DNA from: Rhodopirellula bahusiensis
GTDB taxonomy: Bacteria; Planctomycetota; Planctomycetia; Pirellulales; Pirellulaceae
DNA: 64,000 nt
Reading direction: 5' to 3'
NCBI RefSeq assembly: GCF_002727185.1
Contig: NZ_NIZW01000024.1
Location: 1-64,000, forward strand
The notes beneath the pieces were generated by a model. The model was not told the DNA's origin and did not search any database. It saw only the letters and a program-made list of their open reading frames with translations. A program made the translations under genes and the position numbers. Shown here piece after piece: positions 19,201-27,304 of this stretch (the stretch's first letter is position 1; each line of letters begins with the position of its first letter).

Positions 19201-20456
19201 TTGTAGGTATGCCGAGCAGCATGCCTGCGATGACTGCACCCTATCCTGAGATTCCAGAAAAGTGGCCTTCGCCGAACTTCTGGAGACTGTTGGAGTGGGT
19301 CGAGGTTCCACCACCGTTTGATTTCGATGCCGATTTCATTTCACCAGAAGACAATGTCCAGGTTGCTGGCGAGCAGTCGTTGTTTTCACCGAGGATGGAT
19401 TACCGAACCTTCGGTACTATCAACGGCACGGATGTGGTAAACGCCGATCCGCGAAGCTGGGATGCTGTTGTTCCAACCACTACATTTGGTTGGAATCGCG
19501 CGGCAGGTGCCTGGCAGAACAATCCCGGGACGAATGGTCAGTACGATGGTTTTTGGACGAACGATGTTCTTTTAGAAGGGTTTCGGCCGCCATTTGGTTT
19601 CAAGAGCAAGTTGTATCGAAATGGTTTGGTCAACTTAAATACCATCAAGAGCGTCAATGTCTACAAGTCGCTGATGGCTGGCTTCTCAACTCCGGGTGAA
19701 TTGGATCCGACTCTGAACAACAATCTGCCGCTTGGCATGGGGGCGTTCTGGGCCGAGTTCTTGAGGAACCGAAGAGGGTATACGCCGGATAGTGCAACTG
19801 CAGCTCGGGCGAACAACTGGTTTGTTCCGGGAACACAGCCGCTGCAAACGTTCGATCACGACGACAATCCTGGGACCGCCCCAATTCCCTCGTTTGACAA
19901 GAATATTCCAACCCAATTTGCCGGCGTCTTTCGTTCGGCGATGTACGGGAATATCGCACCGCTGGAGAGCATGCGAACCCGTACGATTGATCCTACGGAG
20001 CATTCCGGTCAGGTTCATGATTCGGTTGGTCCGCCCTACACACCTATCGTGCGTGAGGAAAAACAGCCTTCTGATAGCGGTTTGATGCGTCGCGATTTCG
20101 TTCGAGACGGGGCGGCGCAGGAAGGAAAGCCGATCTTCCAACGGCAATCGACGGATCCTGCAGTGACCGCACCTCAGAACCATGAGCGGAGTGTTGTTCA
20201 CCAGCAGCTTGGTATGACTCGACTTTCGAATATGGCGACGGATCAGTCCAACGTTTTCGCTGTGTGGGTCACTGTTGGTTACTTCGAAGTTGATGGTGCC
20301 ACACTCGCGGTGGGGCCAGAAGTCGGACAAACGATGGGCGATGTTACTCGTCCGAAGGGTTTCTTCGTGATCGATCGTAGCAAGCCTGTGATGTATCGAC
20401 CGGGTGAAGTGAACAACGCGTTGGAAACCATTCAACTGTCACGGATTTTGGAATAG
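13245..20456 (+). CDS. Giant GspK-like pseudopilin with calcium-loop motifs
   Basis: About 2,403 residues, against roughly 300-350 for ordinary GspK. The basic leader ends RSG, then comes IVLLVVLGMLTLFSVLG, a hydrophobic helix without Glu at +5, which is a GspK hallmark. Later segments echo GspK: GGRVNINLAGN after PLVSYLIEDL, and NGLVNLNTI near the C-terminus. Calcium-type acidic loops occur at about residues 604-622 (DDDGDGVID and NNGDGIVDG), 927-938 (DIDGNGTVAPAE, a complete EF-hand loop) and 1032-1042 (DDDGDGVVDDD). Two starts are possible. ATG 13245 overlaps the previous stop (ATGA) and has GAGGTGG upstream; ATG 13320 has AGGGAG upstream and gives a shorter leader. I chose 13245 because tight junctions are usual in this operon. 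GspK-type proteins cap the pseudopilus tip; a giant version could act as a tip adhesin or scaffold, which is inference. Confidence 0.85.
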   Translation: MSRETPLLSLFSIRNDLPPNAGSTNMTQRNKQRPPVRDSQDQRSGIVLLVVLGMLTLFSVLGVSYLVFTSRQRSAAYSIQRAEAADLDGAKFVDDALKKILVGATGPESSLWGHDLLGDLYGMRDAIEASVAPVAAYPTSATSRDDIAPDVLLGGQFIRFPTMLYLESPFQAGGSGVFPLSVAGINDYLSDYPHRRNDNEPTRRYPGYGGDVSQLPLNPNSYATPNFPHDDELNGRLLTFLGGPLEGLTFSVARYFGDHRGAPYGRDQLSGQLVIDIRDHQNSPITVGDVTQSMSEWLADPAFRIDRFFYDYDASATALPNGALPYARFYMNGRILNGPGLGWDRPRRQFNPTGGFNQLMGMDRLRTVGTNNPVRPFNLNEVVSTDLNITRVEKGTASSMEAVPVTGIPYEVPDGPFDPNSQVNWPGMGLQQLPLRRGSDVPVALQGHYAIHRLARDEFSTTPLESFLQDLPPGDTDEPYDAPDFNNLWLSYMPTDPILGEAAPSFVRPALLNWIINNQDGTMDTLRLQRMLIAMQRSTLRPLPIENDPMVPAAVADRGDGVKRLDYSTFTGSNNTPGLNQAVDFTNPSLAEVLAIARALAGRDDDGDGVIDSWDVDNNGDGIVDGVWIDAGLPLTQSRDGQLIKPLVSYLIEDLGGRVNINLAGNIAQARNAITNDLAGAVQHASPIAQPTSNAATSPARVYTQVPAPPNRGYLLETGLPAGWGYGPAEIDIRALFTALGTSSISVTERAPLASYNADNLMRGPQRLIGERLGVFSSVVGRARAYADMGDTGYGRVVAVPGYLADPVTTNGNDLLGALRNPNRPNLHQLINRQGLPVDAYGRGAIGLGVNGELVVGGTSSIVSNGGAAAGDSFDDPYEMDLTASSEPDKPYTFADMEPLLRFDSFDRDMLSDRIIELIEDYHNNADIDGNGTVAPAEYESLQGLRKALADSMTTHSVSAATVKGSLPPEFFENTTMATSASSPQQLLQLAVFPNTAPIDQARNAVMWELMPEELRSGRKFNLNRPFGNGFDDDGDGVVDDDQNGRILNGGISTAELIETHYLGDGGATSPVSSTRGVNAPGELLNPQITDHAGFSPRNVTARAQFARHLYVLAMMLIRDANRGVDFDFPHSYPDLSTFDSPNFFPMLPMDDTSTPGIDERLLARQERFNQEYRAMKIAQWAANVADFRDADAVMTRFDYDPNPFDGWDVNVMDSTTYRTVWGLERPELSLEESLAFHDRRVRDTNLDNGGADLSLQGADGSATRGDADLDQWRIPQGSLFLELRNTRSPQLPIAPGSEIDPVANASAYPPELYSHLGTQQPWDPWALDLNRKAPGNDVPVWRVAISEVHSADSDVQTSTSAVRPRAPSGTNPSTTPYYEGSADLLLQPIGSGAVTAASNAGVAMDRDTATLNPAQPRFFDPVPASQSATAIDRVIFFANNVDSSAMATTLADITDAGQVYYNRYANGDYDDGGVYLAGGQHAVIGPRPRTFIGAKKNHAGTPTHDPATDGPAVDLIDYESPQRIELSPHQVVHHEMDDTLTTPIYDDPNAPQEDASIRQVIGIQAAADVPASWTTITTPVGVNVSEPLPYETPPVGRQYYLEPTESLNPNRNFPVDSYRNFDSGTGQFPDRPFDDRPDMSELYRAFGATGQMTGTREHFKTAYLQRLADPTQPYHADMNPFITVDYITIDLTVFNGSDENEISLEDTGMNLVWKDPFDEDPFTNDPQENFASRYKTGKTVIEDPASATFDNLLHSINTFPPEVTTVTPQDETVAGSVFFAANLNRDTATLYNEDPSDRATHSSTLGYLNHSYGPRWRQGPIAPGTVYNSAQSTFSPFVGQPYNGFPASVLWLNRPFVSAEELMWVPISSPGRLGMEFGSAVGAVTTDQYRSLYNTEPISGANPAAPPVPTAVPTPLVATQQSRYDFNQRFTHLWNFFSSSSNVFAYEPATYETAGGTTKPDYPWLPNDPNSSPWTPTHEHAQHGFVGMPSSMPAMTAPYPEIPEKWPSPNFWRLLEWVEVPPPFDFDADFISPEDNVQVAGEQSLFSPRMDYRTFGTINGTDVVNADPRSWDAVVPTTTFGWNRAAGAWQNNPGTNGQYDGFWTNDVLLEGFRPPFGFKSKLYRNGLVNLNTIKSVNVYKSLMAGFSTPGELDPTLNNNLPLGMGAFWAEFLRNRRGYTPDSATAARANNWFVPGTQPLQTFDHDDNPGTAPIPSFDKNIPTQFAGVFRSAMYGNIAPLESMRTRTIDPTEHSGQVHDSVGPPYTPIVREEKQPSDSGLMRRDFVRDGAAQEGKPIFQRQSTDPAVTAPQNHERSVVHQQLGMTRLSNMATDQSNVFAVWVTVGYFEVDGATLAVGPEVGQTMGDVTRPKGFFVIDRSKPVMYRPGEVNNALETIQLSRILE

Positions 20457-20466
20457 GGACGTAAAC

Positions 20467-22893
20467 ATGAATTGCCATATAAAGAAGTTGCCGGCAAGGT
20501 TTGCGTTTACCTTGGTCGAGTTGATGATCGCGATGACCGTGACATTGTTGTTGATGGCGGCGTTGGGCAAGGCCTTCGCGGTCATTGGACGTTCAATGAA
20601 GGAAGGACGTAGTCAGGTTTCATTGAGCAGCAAGCTGCGTGGTATTAGCTTCCGCATTCGGAACGATTTGCATTCACGTACGGTTGATGCGACGCCGCCG
20701 ATTTCTCCCGTTGGTGGTCAGGGGTATTTCACATACTACGAAGGGCCGCTGACCGAGCACACCTACGCCTTGTTCGGTGCAGAGCCAACGCAGGAGACGA
20801 GCGGAGGCGATTTTGATACACCTTCGTCGGGCGGATTCAACGCACCCGAAAACGGCCCCACCTACAGACGTTTATCGCGATTTGGGGATTTCGATGACTA
20901 CATTGCATTCACAGCCGAAGCGGAAGGCGACGATTGGTTTACCGGAAAGGTACCGGCCTATCTGGTTGACGATACCGCCGCTGATCCGATGGAACCTCGA
21001 ATCATTCGGTCGAAGCGAGCGGAAATCATCATGTGGGCGTCGCCAGTTTGGGACGTCGACAAAAGCTTGAATCAACTGCGAGTTGCAACCACTCCCGCTG
21101 CCTCAACCGATCCAGTTTGGCTGCCTAGTCCAAGCAAGATGCCTTTGTTTCAAGATAGCGACCGAGATTTTGCACCTGATCGAATAGTCCTGCGACAGCG
21201 GATTCTGTTGGTTCGACCTGATCTGAACCTTAAAGCTCGTCTTGAGTATCCGTTTGGCACAGGGCCTGCCGCGGTTCGTGATGGTGGTCCGCCGAATGGT
21301 CGATCGGGAGACGGATTCGAAACAACTTTCTTGCGACCGATGGGTGGAAATGCGAATGACCCGGGAGCCGTGCCTGTTGGACTCGAAGAAATCTATCCAA
21401 TCGGTCAGGTGACGTTCCCCAATTATGTTGCTCCCGGTAGTTCGGCTGATTCGGCGCTAGTTCGTCAAAGCAATTGGTTGGTGGGGATGGCGCCTATGCA
21501 CCATTACTTCGATATTTCACTACGTCGGGTAATTCATCCTGATACAGGCGAACCGACCAATTTTGTTGCGGCTAACTCGCTGAGTGATCTCGTTTATCCG
21601 CATAATCGTTTTGGGCATGTGCGCTATCCAGGTCGCTATTTCGGACGTGGTGATTCAACAGGTGCATTTCAAGACCGAGTCGATTATGCGACATCGATGC
21701 CGCTGCTCGCTGTCGGCGGGAATGATGCGCTCACCACGTGGCAGGGAGCGGGCGATACTCGGCTCGATCCTCCGAATGCGACTGCTCCAGGTTGGTTTCC
21801 CGCTGCTCACCCCAGTTCGCGAACGTTCAATGCTGTGAGCGGCGAGCAGTTTGGGTTGTTCAATGGTTGGCTGCTTCCTGAATTCGAACTGGGTGATCCC
21901 AATCCTCGTCCGAATCCGGCCGTTCCTGTATCACACTGGCACCGCGAATATGTTTCGACGGACGATCCACGCTGGGATCGCACCGGAGAAGACGTGATTG
22001 CGTCCAATATTCTTTCGTTCGACCTTCGAGGTTTTGATCAGAGTGCACCCATTTTTGCAACATCGGGGATGGACGAAGCTCCGGGTGTGGCTGGGTTCGA
22101 TGATGATTTATCCGGAACAGCAGACGACACGAGCACGTTGGGTCTGCAGTTCTTGAGCGAACTCGGCACGATTGGAAGCGATGATGAGGTGATGTCGGTG
22201 AATGATATTGGCATTTCAGCATTGCTGAGTCTGAATAATGATACCGGATTTGATATTCTTGATCTTCGAGACAACGCACCGTCGAACACTTACAGCAAGG
22301 ATCCCGGCCACTACGCGGCGCTCGTGGGGCAGGGTGGATTTGTCGATCTGTGTTATCCCTATCTAAACGGAACGCCGCTTCAGAGTTTGATGGCAAATTC
22401 GGGGCAAGTATCCACTCCTCCACTAACGCTCGTCGCTGACGCAGAGGTGACTCGGAACTACACGACATTCTTAAATTCAAGCTATTCTGCCTTTCCGATT
22501 CCACCCAATGGATTGGATAGCTTGAAGTACAGTGGAAAGCTGTTGCACCGCGGTACTGCAGGCAACATCGTCTATTTTCAACCTACCTATGACACATGGA
22601 CTGATGGCTACGAGTCGGATGGTTTCGATCAGACTCAGCGTTCAGATTCGTCTCTGTCGGGCGGAACAGCTAGCGGTACAACTTGGCTGTTGAACAACAC
22701 TTCCGGCCTCACGAAGACGCCTCGGATTAGTACGAGTGGATGGCAGATCGATTCCGGTCGATTCGATGGTAGTTTTCAAGAATGCCCGCCGCCTTTCCTG
22801 GATGATCTGCAGGCCATCAGCATTACCGTTCGACTAGAGGATCCTCCGACCGGTGAGATAACTCAGTTCACTATCGTTGAGAGTTTGCAGTGA
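20467..22893 (+). CDS. Prepilin-like protein (GspJ/PilW type)
   Basis: 808 residues, again far above the usual 200-350 for this class. The leader ends RFA, then FTLVELMIAMTVTLLLMAAL and a helix running into SRQ-like hydrophilic sequence (GRSQVSLSSKLRGISFRIRNDL), which resembles the N-terminal portion of GspJ/PilW. Ala occupies the -1 position. The rest is a large extracytoplasmic region with no domain I can name. It starts 10 bases after the giant GspK-like gene and closes the cluster. In type II systems J and K bind each other at the tip, so adjacency of two outsized J- and K-like proteins suggests they form one large tip complex. Confidence 0.83.
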   Translation: MNCHIKKLPARFAFTLVELMIAMTVTLLLMAALGKAFAVIGRSMKEGRSQVSLSSKLRGISFRIRNDLHSRTVDATPPISPVGGQGYFTYYEGPLTEHTYALFGAEPTQETSGGDFDTPSSGGFNAPENGPTYRRLSRFGDFDDYIAFTAEAEGDDWFTGKVPAYLVDDTAADPMEPRIIRSKRAEIIMWASPVWDVDKSLNQLRVATTPAASTDPVWLPSPSKMPLFQDSDRDFAPDRIVLRQRILLVRPDLNLKARLEYPFGTGPAAVRDGGPPNGRSGDGFETTFLRPMGGNANDPGAVPVGLEEIYPIGQVTFPNYVAPGSSADSALVRQSNWLVGMAPMHHYFDISLRRVIHPDTGEPTNFVAANSLSDLVYPHNRFGHVRYPGRYFGRGDSTGAFQDRVDYATSMPLLAVGGNDALTTWQGAGDTRLDPPNATAPGWFPAAHPSSRTFNAVSGEQFGLFNGWLLPEFELGDPNPRPNPAVPVSHWHREYVSTDDPRWDRTGEDVIASNILSFDLRGFDQSAPIFATSGMDEAPGVAGFDDDLSGTADDTSTLGLQFLSELGTIGSDDEVMSVNDIGISALLSLNNDTGFDILDLRDNAPSNTYSKDPGHYAALVGQGGFVDLCYPYLNGTPLQSLMANSGQVSTPPLTLVADAEVTRNYTTFLNSSYSAFPIPPNGLDSLKYSGKLLHRGTAGNIVYFQPTYDTWTDGYESDGFDQTQRSDSSLSGGTASGTTWLLNNTSGLTKTPRISTSGWQIDSGRFDGSFQECPPPFLDDLQAISITVRLEDPPTGEITQFTIVESLQ

Positions 22894-23256
22894 TTTTGCT
22901 GTCGATTTCGGTTCGGGTTTATGATCCGACGGCGGGGCAGCTTCGGCAGCAGACGATCGTTGAGTACTTTCAGTGAGAGGCTGACTGCGGAAGGCAGCTC
23001 GGTGAATTGCAAATTGCAATGTGGTCATTGCGAATTTGGAATTGGGTGAGGTGCGAGACCGAAAGGCTCTTTTGTTTCGAGGCTTTGGGTCTGGGCTCGC
23101 TTGTTTGGGTGGACTGCTTAGTGAGTCAGTGAGTCTTGGCGGGACGCTTCGCTTTATTGGCGAAGCATTGGTTGGATTCCGGGTGAGACCTGGACCACGC
23201 GAGATGCGGTTAGTCACGGTGGTGATCACCGTGCTAAAGGTTTGCAGTCAGCTGAC
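22894..23256. other. Spacer between convergent pseudopilin and polA genes
   Basis: Contains one ATTGCAAATTGCAA-type repeat at 23006-23035. A hairpin at 23146-23166 pairs GCTTCGC with GCGAAGC, and another at 23215-23233 pairs CACGGTG with CACCGTG. Neither hairpin has a T run, but two stems between convergent genes could act together as a bidirectional transcription barrier. Confidence 0.45.
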
Positions 23257-26200
23257 CTAGCAATCGGCCCAGGTTCGGCCGTGGGCGACGTCGACTTTCA
23301 GTGGCACGTCGAGTTCCATCACGCTAGTCATGGCTTCGCGAATCATGTCCGACAGCGCGTCGAGTTCCTCGTCGGGGGATTCCAGTAGTAGTTCATCATG
23401 GATCTGTAGCAGCAGCCGAGCTTGCAAGTCGCTCTGCTTGAGTTGCTCGTGGACGCGTAGCATGGCCAGTTTGATCAGGTCGGCCGCGGTGCCTTGGATG
23501 GGCATGTTGATCGCAATCCGTTCCGGTTCGGTGAGGCTGCGTCGTTTCGATTCGGGCAATTTCGCCAGGTCGCGAACGCCTTTGATTTCTCGCCGTCGAC
23601 CCAACATGGTTGTCACGTAGCCTTCGTTTCGGCAGCGGGCCAGCGTGTCCATCATGAACGCTTCGACGCCCGAGTAACGGCTGAAGTACAGCTCGATGTA
23701 ATCGCGAGCCTCGTCGTTGCTGATGCCGAGCGTCTTGGCCAACCCAAACGGACTTTGCCCGTACACGATTCCAAAGTTAATCGTCTTGGCGATCCGGCGC
23801 AGATCGCTGGTCACGTCCGCTTCTTCGATCCCGTTGACTTCCGCGGCGACTCGCGTGTGGATGTCGGCGTCGTCGTGGTAGGCACCGATCAGGGCTTCGT
23901 CACCGCTGTAGTGGGCCAGCACTCGCAGTTCAATTTGCGAGTAATCGGCACCGAGCAACGACCAGCCTTCTCGGCCGGCGGTGAACGCGGCCCGGATCGC
24001 TTTGCCTTGTTCGGTTCGAATGGGAATGTTTTGCAGGTTGGGTTCACTGCTGCTAAGCCGGCCCGTTGCCGCGACGTCTTGCCGGAACGAGGTGTGGACG
24101 CGCCCGGTTTTCTCGCAGATCAATTGCGGCAAGGCATCGATGTAGGTGTTCTTTAGCTTGGTGGCTTGGCGGTACTGCAGCACGTGCTCGGCGATCTCGT
24201 GATTGACAGCCAATTGGCCCAAGACGTCCGCGTCCGTGCTGACTCCGGTTTTCGTTTTCTTGATCACCGGCAGCCCAAGTTCTTCGAACAGGACGACGCC
24301 GAGCTGCTTGGGGCTGTCGAGATTGAACTCGTGTCCAGCGGCTGAGAACACCAGCGTTCGCAGGTCCGCGATGTCCTTGTCGAATCGCTCGCTCATTTTG
24401 GCAAGGGTGTCGGCGTTGACGTGGATGCCGTTGAACTCCATTTCGGCGAGCACTTCGGTCAGCGGCATTTCGAGTTGATCGAACAACCCATCCAGCCCGG
24501 ATGCATTGAGTTCGTCGCGGAGCGCGGGGGCGACTCGAATGGGCACGTCGACGTCTTCGCAGGCATAAGGCGAAACGTCGTCCACGGGGACTTGGTCCAT
24601 CGTGATTTGTTTCTTGCCTGTTCCTATCAATTCTTTGATCGAAAGGTTGGTGTGATCGAGCCTGCGTTTCGCGAGGTCATCCAGGCCGTGGTTGCGGCCT
24701 CCTGAATTCAGCAAGTAGTCCGCGACCATCGTGTCCATTGTGATGCCACCGAGTTGGACGCCGGCCGAACGGAGCACGATCACGTCGAACTTGAGGTTGT
24801 GTCCGACCTTTTCGATCGCAGAAGACTCCAGGACATCGCGAAGAGTTTCGATCACGATCAATTCGTTGATCGCCGGATCACCCTCGGGGGCTCGGACGGG
24901 AATGTAGGCGGCTTCGCCGGGTTGCCATGCGATCGAGATGCCGACCAGGTCGCAGCCGCGAGCGTGAGTGCTGGTGGTTTCCGTGTCGATGGCCAGGATG
25001 GTTTGTTTGGCAAGTTCGACCGCGAGTGCTTTCAGTTCGTCTTCGTTGGTGATCGTCTGGTAGCGAGACTCCCAGACTGGTTTGGGTTCTTCGGGCGGTG
25101 CTTCGCCGCCGAGCAGTTCCGCGGCGCGGCTTCGCAGTCGACGGAAGCCAAACTCTTGCAGCAACGCGTCGACTCGTTCGAGGTCGGCGGCCGAGCGGAC
25201 GCAGCGGTTCCAGGGAATCGGCGATTCGACATCGCGTTTCAGTTCGACCAGCTCACGCGACATCATCGCGGCGTCGCGGCCGTTCATCAGGTTCTCTTTG
25301 CGTTTCTTTCCCGAGATGGAGGAAGCGTTGTTGAGGATCTCTTCCAGCGTGTCGTGCTTTTCGAGCAATTGCTGGGCGATCTTGGGGCCGATCAGGGAGA
25401 TGCCAGGAACGTTGTCGACGGGGTCACCGACGAGGGCCTGGTAGTCGACGACTTGGTCGGGACGAATTCCCCACAGCCCGAACAGTTCGGTGGCGTCGAT
25501 CTCTTGGTCTTTGCGGATATTGTAGATCTTGGTTTGGTCGCTGATCAGTTGCCGGCAATCTTTGTCGCTGGTCACGATCAGACACCGGCCGCCGGCCGCT
25601 TCAACTTTGGCGGCGACGGTGGCGAGCAAGTCATCGGCTTCGAAACCGGATTGCTCGATGATGCCGATGCCCATCGCGTCGATGGCTTGGCGAATCAGCG
25701 GGATTTGCTGGCGCAGTTCATCGGGCATCGAGTCCCGGTTGGCTTTGTATTCGGGATACAGCTCGTTGCGGAACGTGACCTCGCTTTTGTCGAACGCGGC
25801 GATCAAGTAGTCCGGTTCTTTGCGAGAGTGCAGTTCCAGCATGTCGCCAACGAACCCATAGACGGCTGACACGGGCAGCCCGCCAGTGCTGGTCATCGGA
25901 GGCAACGCGTGAAAGACCTGGTAGATCAACGAGTGGGCGTCGACGACGACGACCAACTTGTCGGTCAGGTCTGGGATGGGGTCGTCGGTGGTTTCTGGAA
26001 TGGGGCGTTGCAGGACAGCGGGCAAGGCATCGTCGGCGATGCGGACGGCGTCGTGACGTTGCTTGCGTTCTTCCGTTGTTTCGCGATCGGCTCGCGGGCC
26101 GGATTGCGAGGCGTCCTGGGGGGCTGTTTCAGATGCAGCCGATTCGCGTGTTGGTTGGGTGGAGCTGGTGGGCAGCGGCGTGACTCCTGTGCCCGCGACG

Positions 26201-26472
26201 GATGGAATGGGCGTGGCGTTGGGGCTGGGCGTGAATCCTCGCGTGGCGGACAGCTTGTTTGGGTCGCGCTCGGCAGTTGCGGCGGCCGCGGGTTTGTCAG
26301 CCGCGGATGGCTCGGGGGAGGCGATTGTCGGCGTGGATTCGGCGACTTGGTTGCTGGCGGATGGAGGCGTGTTGTCCGAGTTCGCGGCCGGAGGGCTGGG
26401 GGCCTCGTCGAACCCGCTGAACAGCATTTGGTCGTCGTCGTTCTGCTTGGGGCGAGGTCGGGATTTGGCCAT
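23257..26472 (-). CDS. polA: DNA polymerase I
   Basis: Repair and Okazaki-fragment-processing polymerase, 1,071 residues. A disordered N-terminal extension of about 165 residues, rich in Pro, Ser, Thr and Ala, precedes the 5' nuclease domain (from DKLVVVVDAHSLIYQVFHAL, with EADDLLATVAAKVEAAGG and the helix-hairpin-helix GDPVDNVPGISLIGPK). The 3'-5' exonuclease domain keeps AIDTETTSTHARGCDLVG, so the DxE metal ligands are present and proofreading is likely. Polymerase motifs A (GADYSQIELRVLAHYSG), B (RRIAKTINFGIVYGQSPFG) and C (LLLQIHDELLLE) are intact. The extension accounts for its excess over the usual 900 or so residues. A start nearer the nuclease domain cannot be excluded, but the extension has normal codon use. 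Confidence 0.97.
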   Translation of the reverse strand: MAKSRPRPKQNDDDQMLFSGFDEAPSPPAANSDNTPPSASNQVAESTPTIASPEPSAADKPAAAATAERDPNKLSATRGFTPSPNATPIPSVAGTGVTPLPTSSTQPTRESAASETAPQDASQSGPRADRETTEERKQRHDAVRIADDALPAVLQRPIPETTDDPIPDLTDKLVVVVDAHSLIYQVFHALPPMTSTGGLPVSAVYGFVGDMLELHSRKEPDYLIAAFDKSEVTFRNELYPEYKANRDSMPDELRQQIPLIRQAIDAMGIGIIEQSGFEADDLLATVAAKVEAAGGRCLIVTSDKDCRQLISDQTKIYNIRKDQEIDATELFGLWGIRPDQVVDYQALVGDPVDNVPGISLIGPKIAQQLLEKHDTLEEILNNASSISGKKRKENLMNGRDAAMMSRELVELKRDVESPIPWNRCVRSAADLERVDALLQEFGFRRLRSRAAELLGGEAPPEEPKPVWESRYQTITNEDELKALAVELAKQTILAIDTETTSTHARGCDLVGISIAWQPGEAAYIPVRAPEGDPAINELIVIETLRDVLESSAIEKVGHNLKFDVIVLRSAGVQLGGITMDTMVADYLLNSGGRNHGLDDLAKRRLDHTNLSIKELIGTGKKQITMDQVPVDDVSPYACEDVDVPIRVAPALRDELNASGLDGLFDQLEMPLTEVLAEMEFNGIHVNADTLAKMSERFDKDIADLRTLVFSAAGHEFNLDSPKQLGVVLFEELGLPVIKKTKTGVSTDADVLGQLAVNHEIAEHVLQYRQATKLKNTYIDALPQLICEKTGRVHTSFRQDVAATGRLSSSEPNLQNIPIRTEQGKAIRAAFTAGREGWSLLGADYSQIELRVLAHYSGDEALIGAYHDDADIHTRVAAEVNGIEEADVTSDLRRIAKTINFGIVYGQSPFGLAKTLGISNDEARDYIELYFSRYSGVEAFMMDTLARCRNEGYVTTMLGRRREIKGVRDLAKLPESKRRSLTEPERIAINMPIQGTAADLIKLAMLRVHEQLKQSDLQARLLLQIHDELLLESPDEELDALSDMIREAMTSVMELDVPLKVDVAHGRTWADC

Positions 26473-26644
26473 GGGAACTGCGAAGAGGGTGGCGAGGCGT
26501 CGAGAAGGGCGTGTGCTGTTTGCGAAGCGGAGAGCATACCGCGATCGACCGAAACCGGGCAGTTTGAATGAGCGAAGTCGACGCGTTGATCGGCGAATCG
26601 CAAACGATTGTGCCAGTCGAAAGGAGCGTTGCCGGAAGCCGCGT

Positions 26645-26706
26645 GTCGCTCGCTGGGGCCCCCAGCGAGTTGCGTGTGGATGCCCGCTGGGGCTCCAGCG
26701 GGCTAC
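26645..26706. repeat. Paired REP-like hairpins (62 bp)
   Basis: The left hairpin pairs CTCGCTGGGG with CCCCAGCGAG. The right hairpin pairs CCCGCTGG with CCAGCGGG and ends in CTAC. Read on the minus strand the right end begins GTAGC. Two inverted hairpins 62 bases end to end is the same size as the pair at 26921-26982, although the stem sequences differ. Confidence 0.6.
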
Positions 26707-26719
26707 GGTGAGTTGCAGA

Positions 26720-26742
26720 GTAGAACAGTTGTCTCAACTGTT
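26720..26742 (+). repeat. GTAG-headed hairpin, AACAGTTG stem
   Basis: GTAG is followed by AACAGTTG, the loop TCT, and CAACTGTT, a perfect eight-pair stem. It shares only the GTAG head with the other hairpins nearby. Confidence 0.55.
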
Positions 26743-26876
26743 TGCGTGTCGGGGTGCTGTCGTTGAAATGCTTGACGCGAACGTTTGGGCGGGTGAACGC
26801 GAGGCCGATGTGGATTGGCGTTTGAACGCCGGTTGACGGAACGATTGGGGACAATCGTTCTGCTCTGGTGCCGATT

Positions 26877-26947
26877 GTCGCCCATCGACTCCGCTCGATG
26901 GAGCTGCACCGCAACAACCTGTAGCTCGGTGGTCCCCACCGAGAGTT
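26877..26947 (+). repeat. 71-bp direct repeat, left copy
   Basis: Identical to 28797-28867 except for one base (26894 C versus 28814 T). It begins with a hairpin pairing CCATCGA with TCGATGG and runs into the first GTAGC hairpin. Together the two copies bracket the coiled-coil gene. A 26-base fragment of the start recurs inverted at 37912-37937. Confidence 0.85.
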
Positions 26948-26982
26948 TTTATGCTCGTCTCGGTGGGGGACCACCGAGTTAC
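26921..26982. repeat. Paired GTAGC hairpins, CTCGGTGG stem (62 bp)
   Basis: GTAGCTCGGTGG...CCACCGAG at the left is mirrored by CTCGGTGG...CCACCGAGTTAC at the right. The two hairpins are inverted relative to each other with a short spacer, the layout of a REPIN. Single hairpins with this stem occur at 269, 28841 and 60172. Confidence 0.75.
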
Positions 26983-27304
26983 GGTTGGGATACGCGGGAA
27001 TCGGGTGGTTCATTCGGGGGTGAGGATGGCCCGGCTTGGGGTTGCACGGCAGTTTGTCGTCAAAATCGGACCAGGCCGGTGGGTTTGCGCGATCGCCCAG
27101 GCAGTTTCGGCGTGATTTCTGTGTCAAAAAGATGCGTTCTGGATCAACTCTGAATACAATTGCTGTTTGCAGAGGCAGGTGGTCCGCCGGTCTGAACCGG
27201 TCGGTGGTCCCTGTTCGTAGAGTCAACACGCAACGAATGCGACCCAAGTTGGTCCGACTGCCCTCGCACGGGCACTCCATCTCCTCCTACTCTTCATCGC
27301 CCCC

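Larger units (their letters stand above)
26473..27304. other. Repeat-rich region upstream of polA and the coiled-coil gene
   Basis: About 830 bases between divergent genes, so it must hold both promoters, though I could not assign -35/-10 boxes. It contains at least five hairpins: 26645-26706, 26720-26742, 26817-26830 (GGCGTT/AACGCC), 26841-26858 (ACGATTG/CAATCGT) and 26921-26982. No credible gene was seen. Confidence 0.5.

Noticed and set aside
24754-25869. Long plus-strand frame opposite polA
   Set aside because: Antisense shadow of conserved polymerase sequence.
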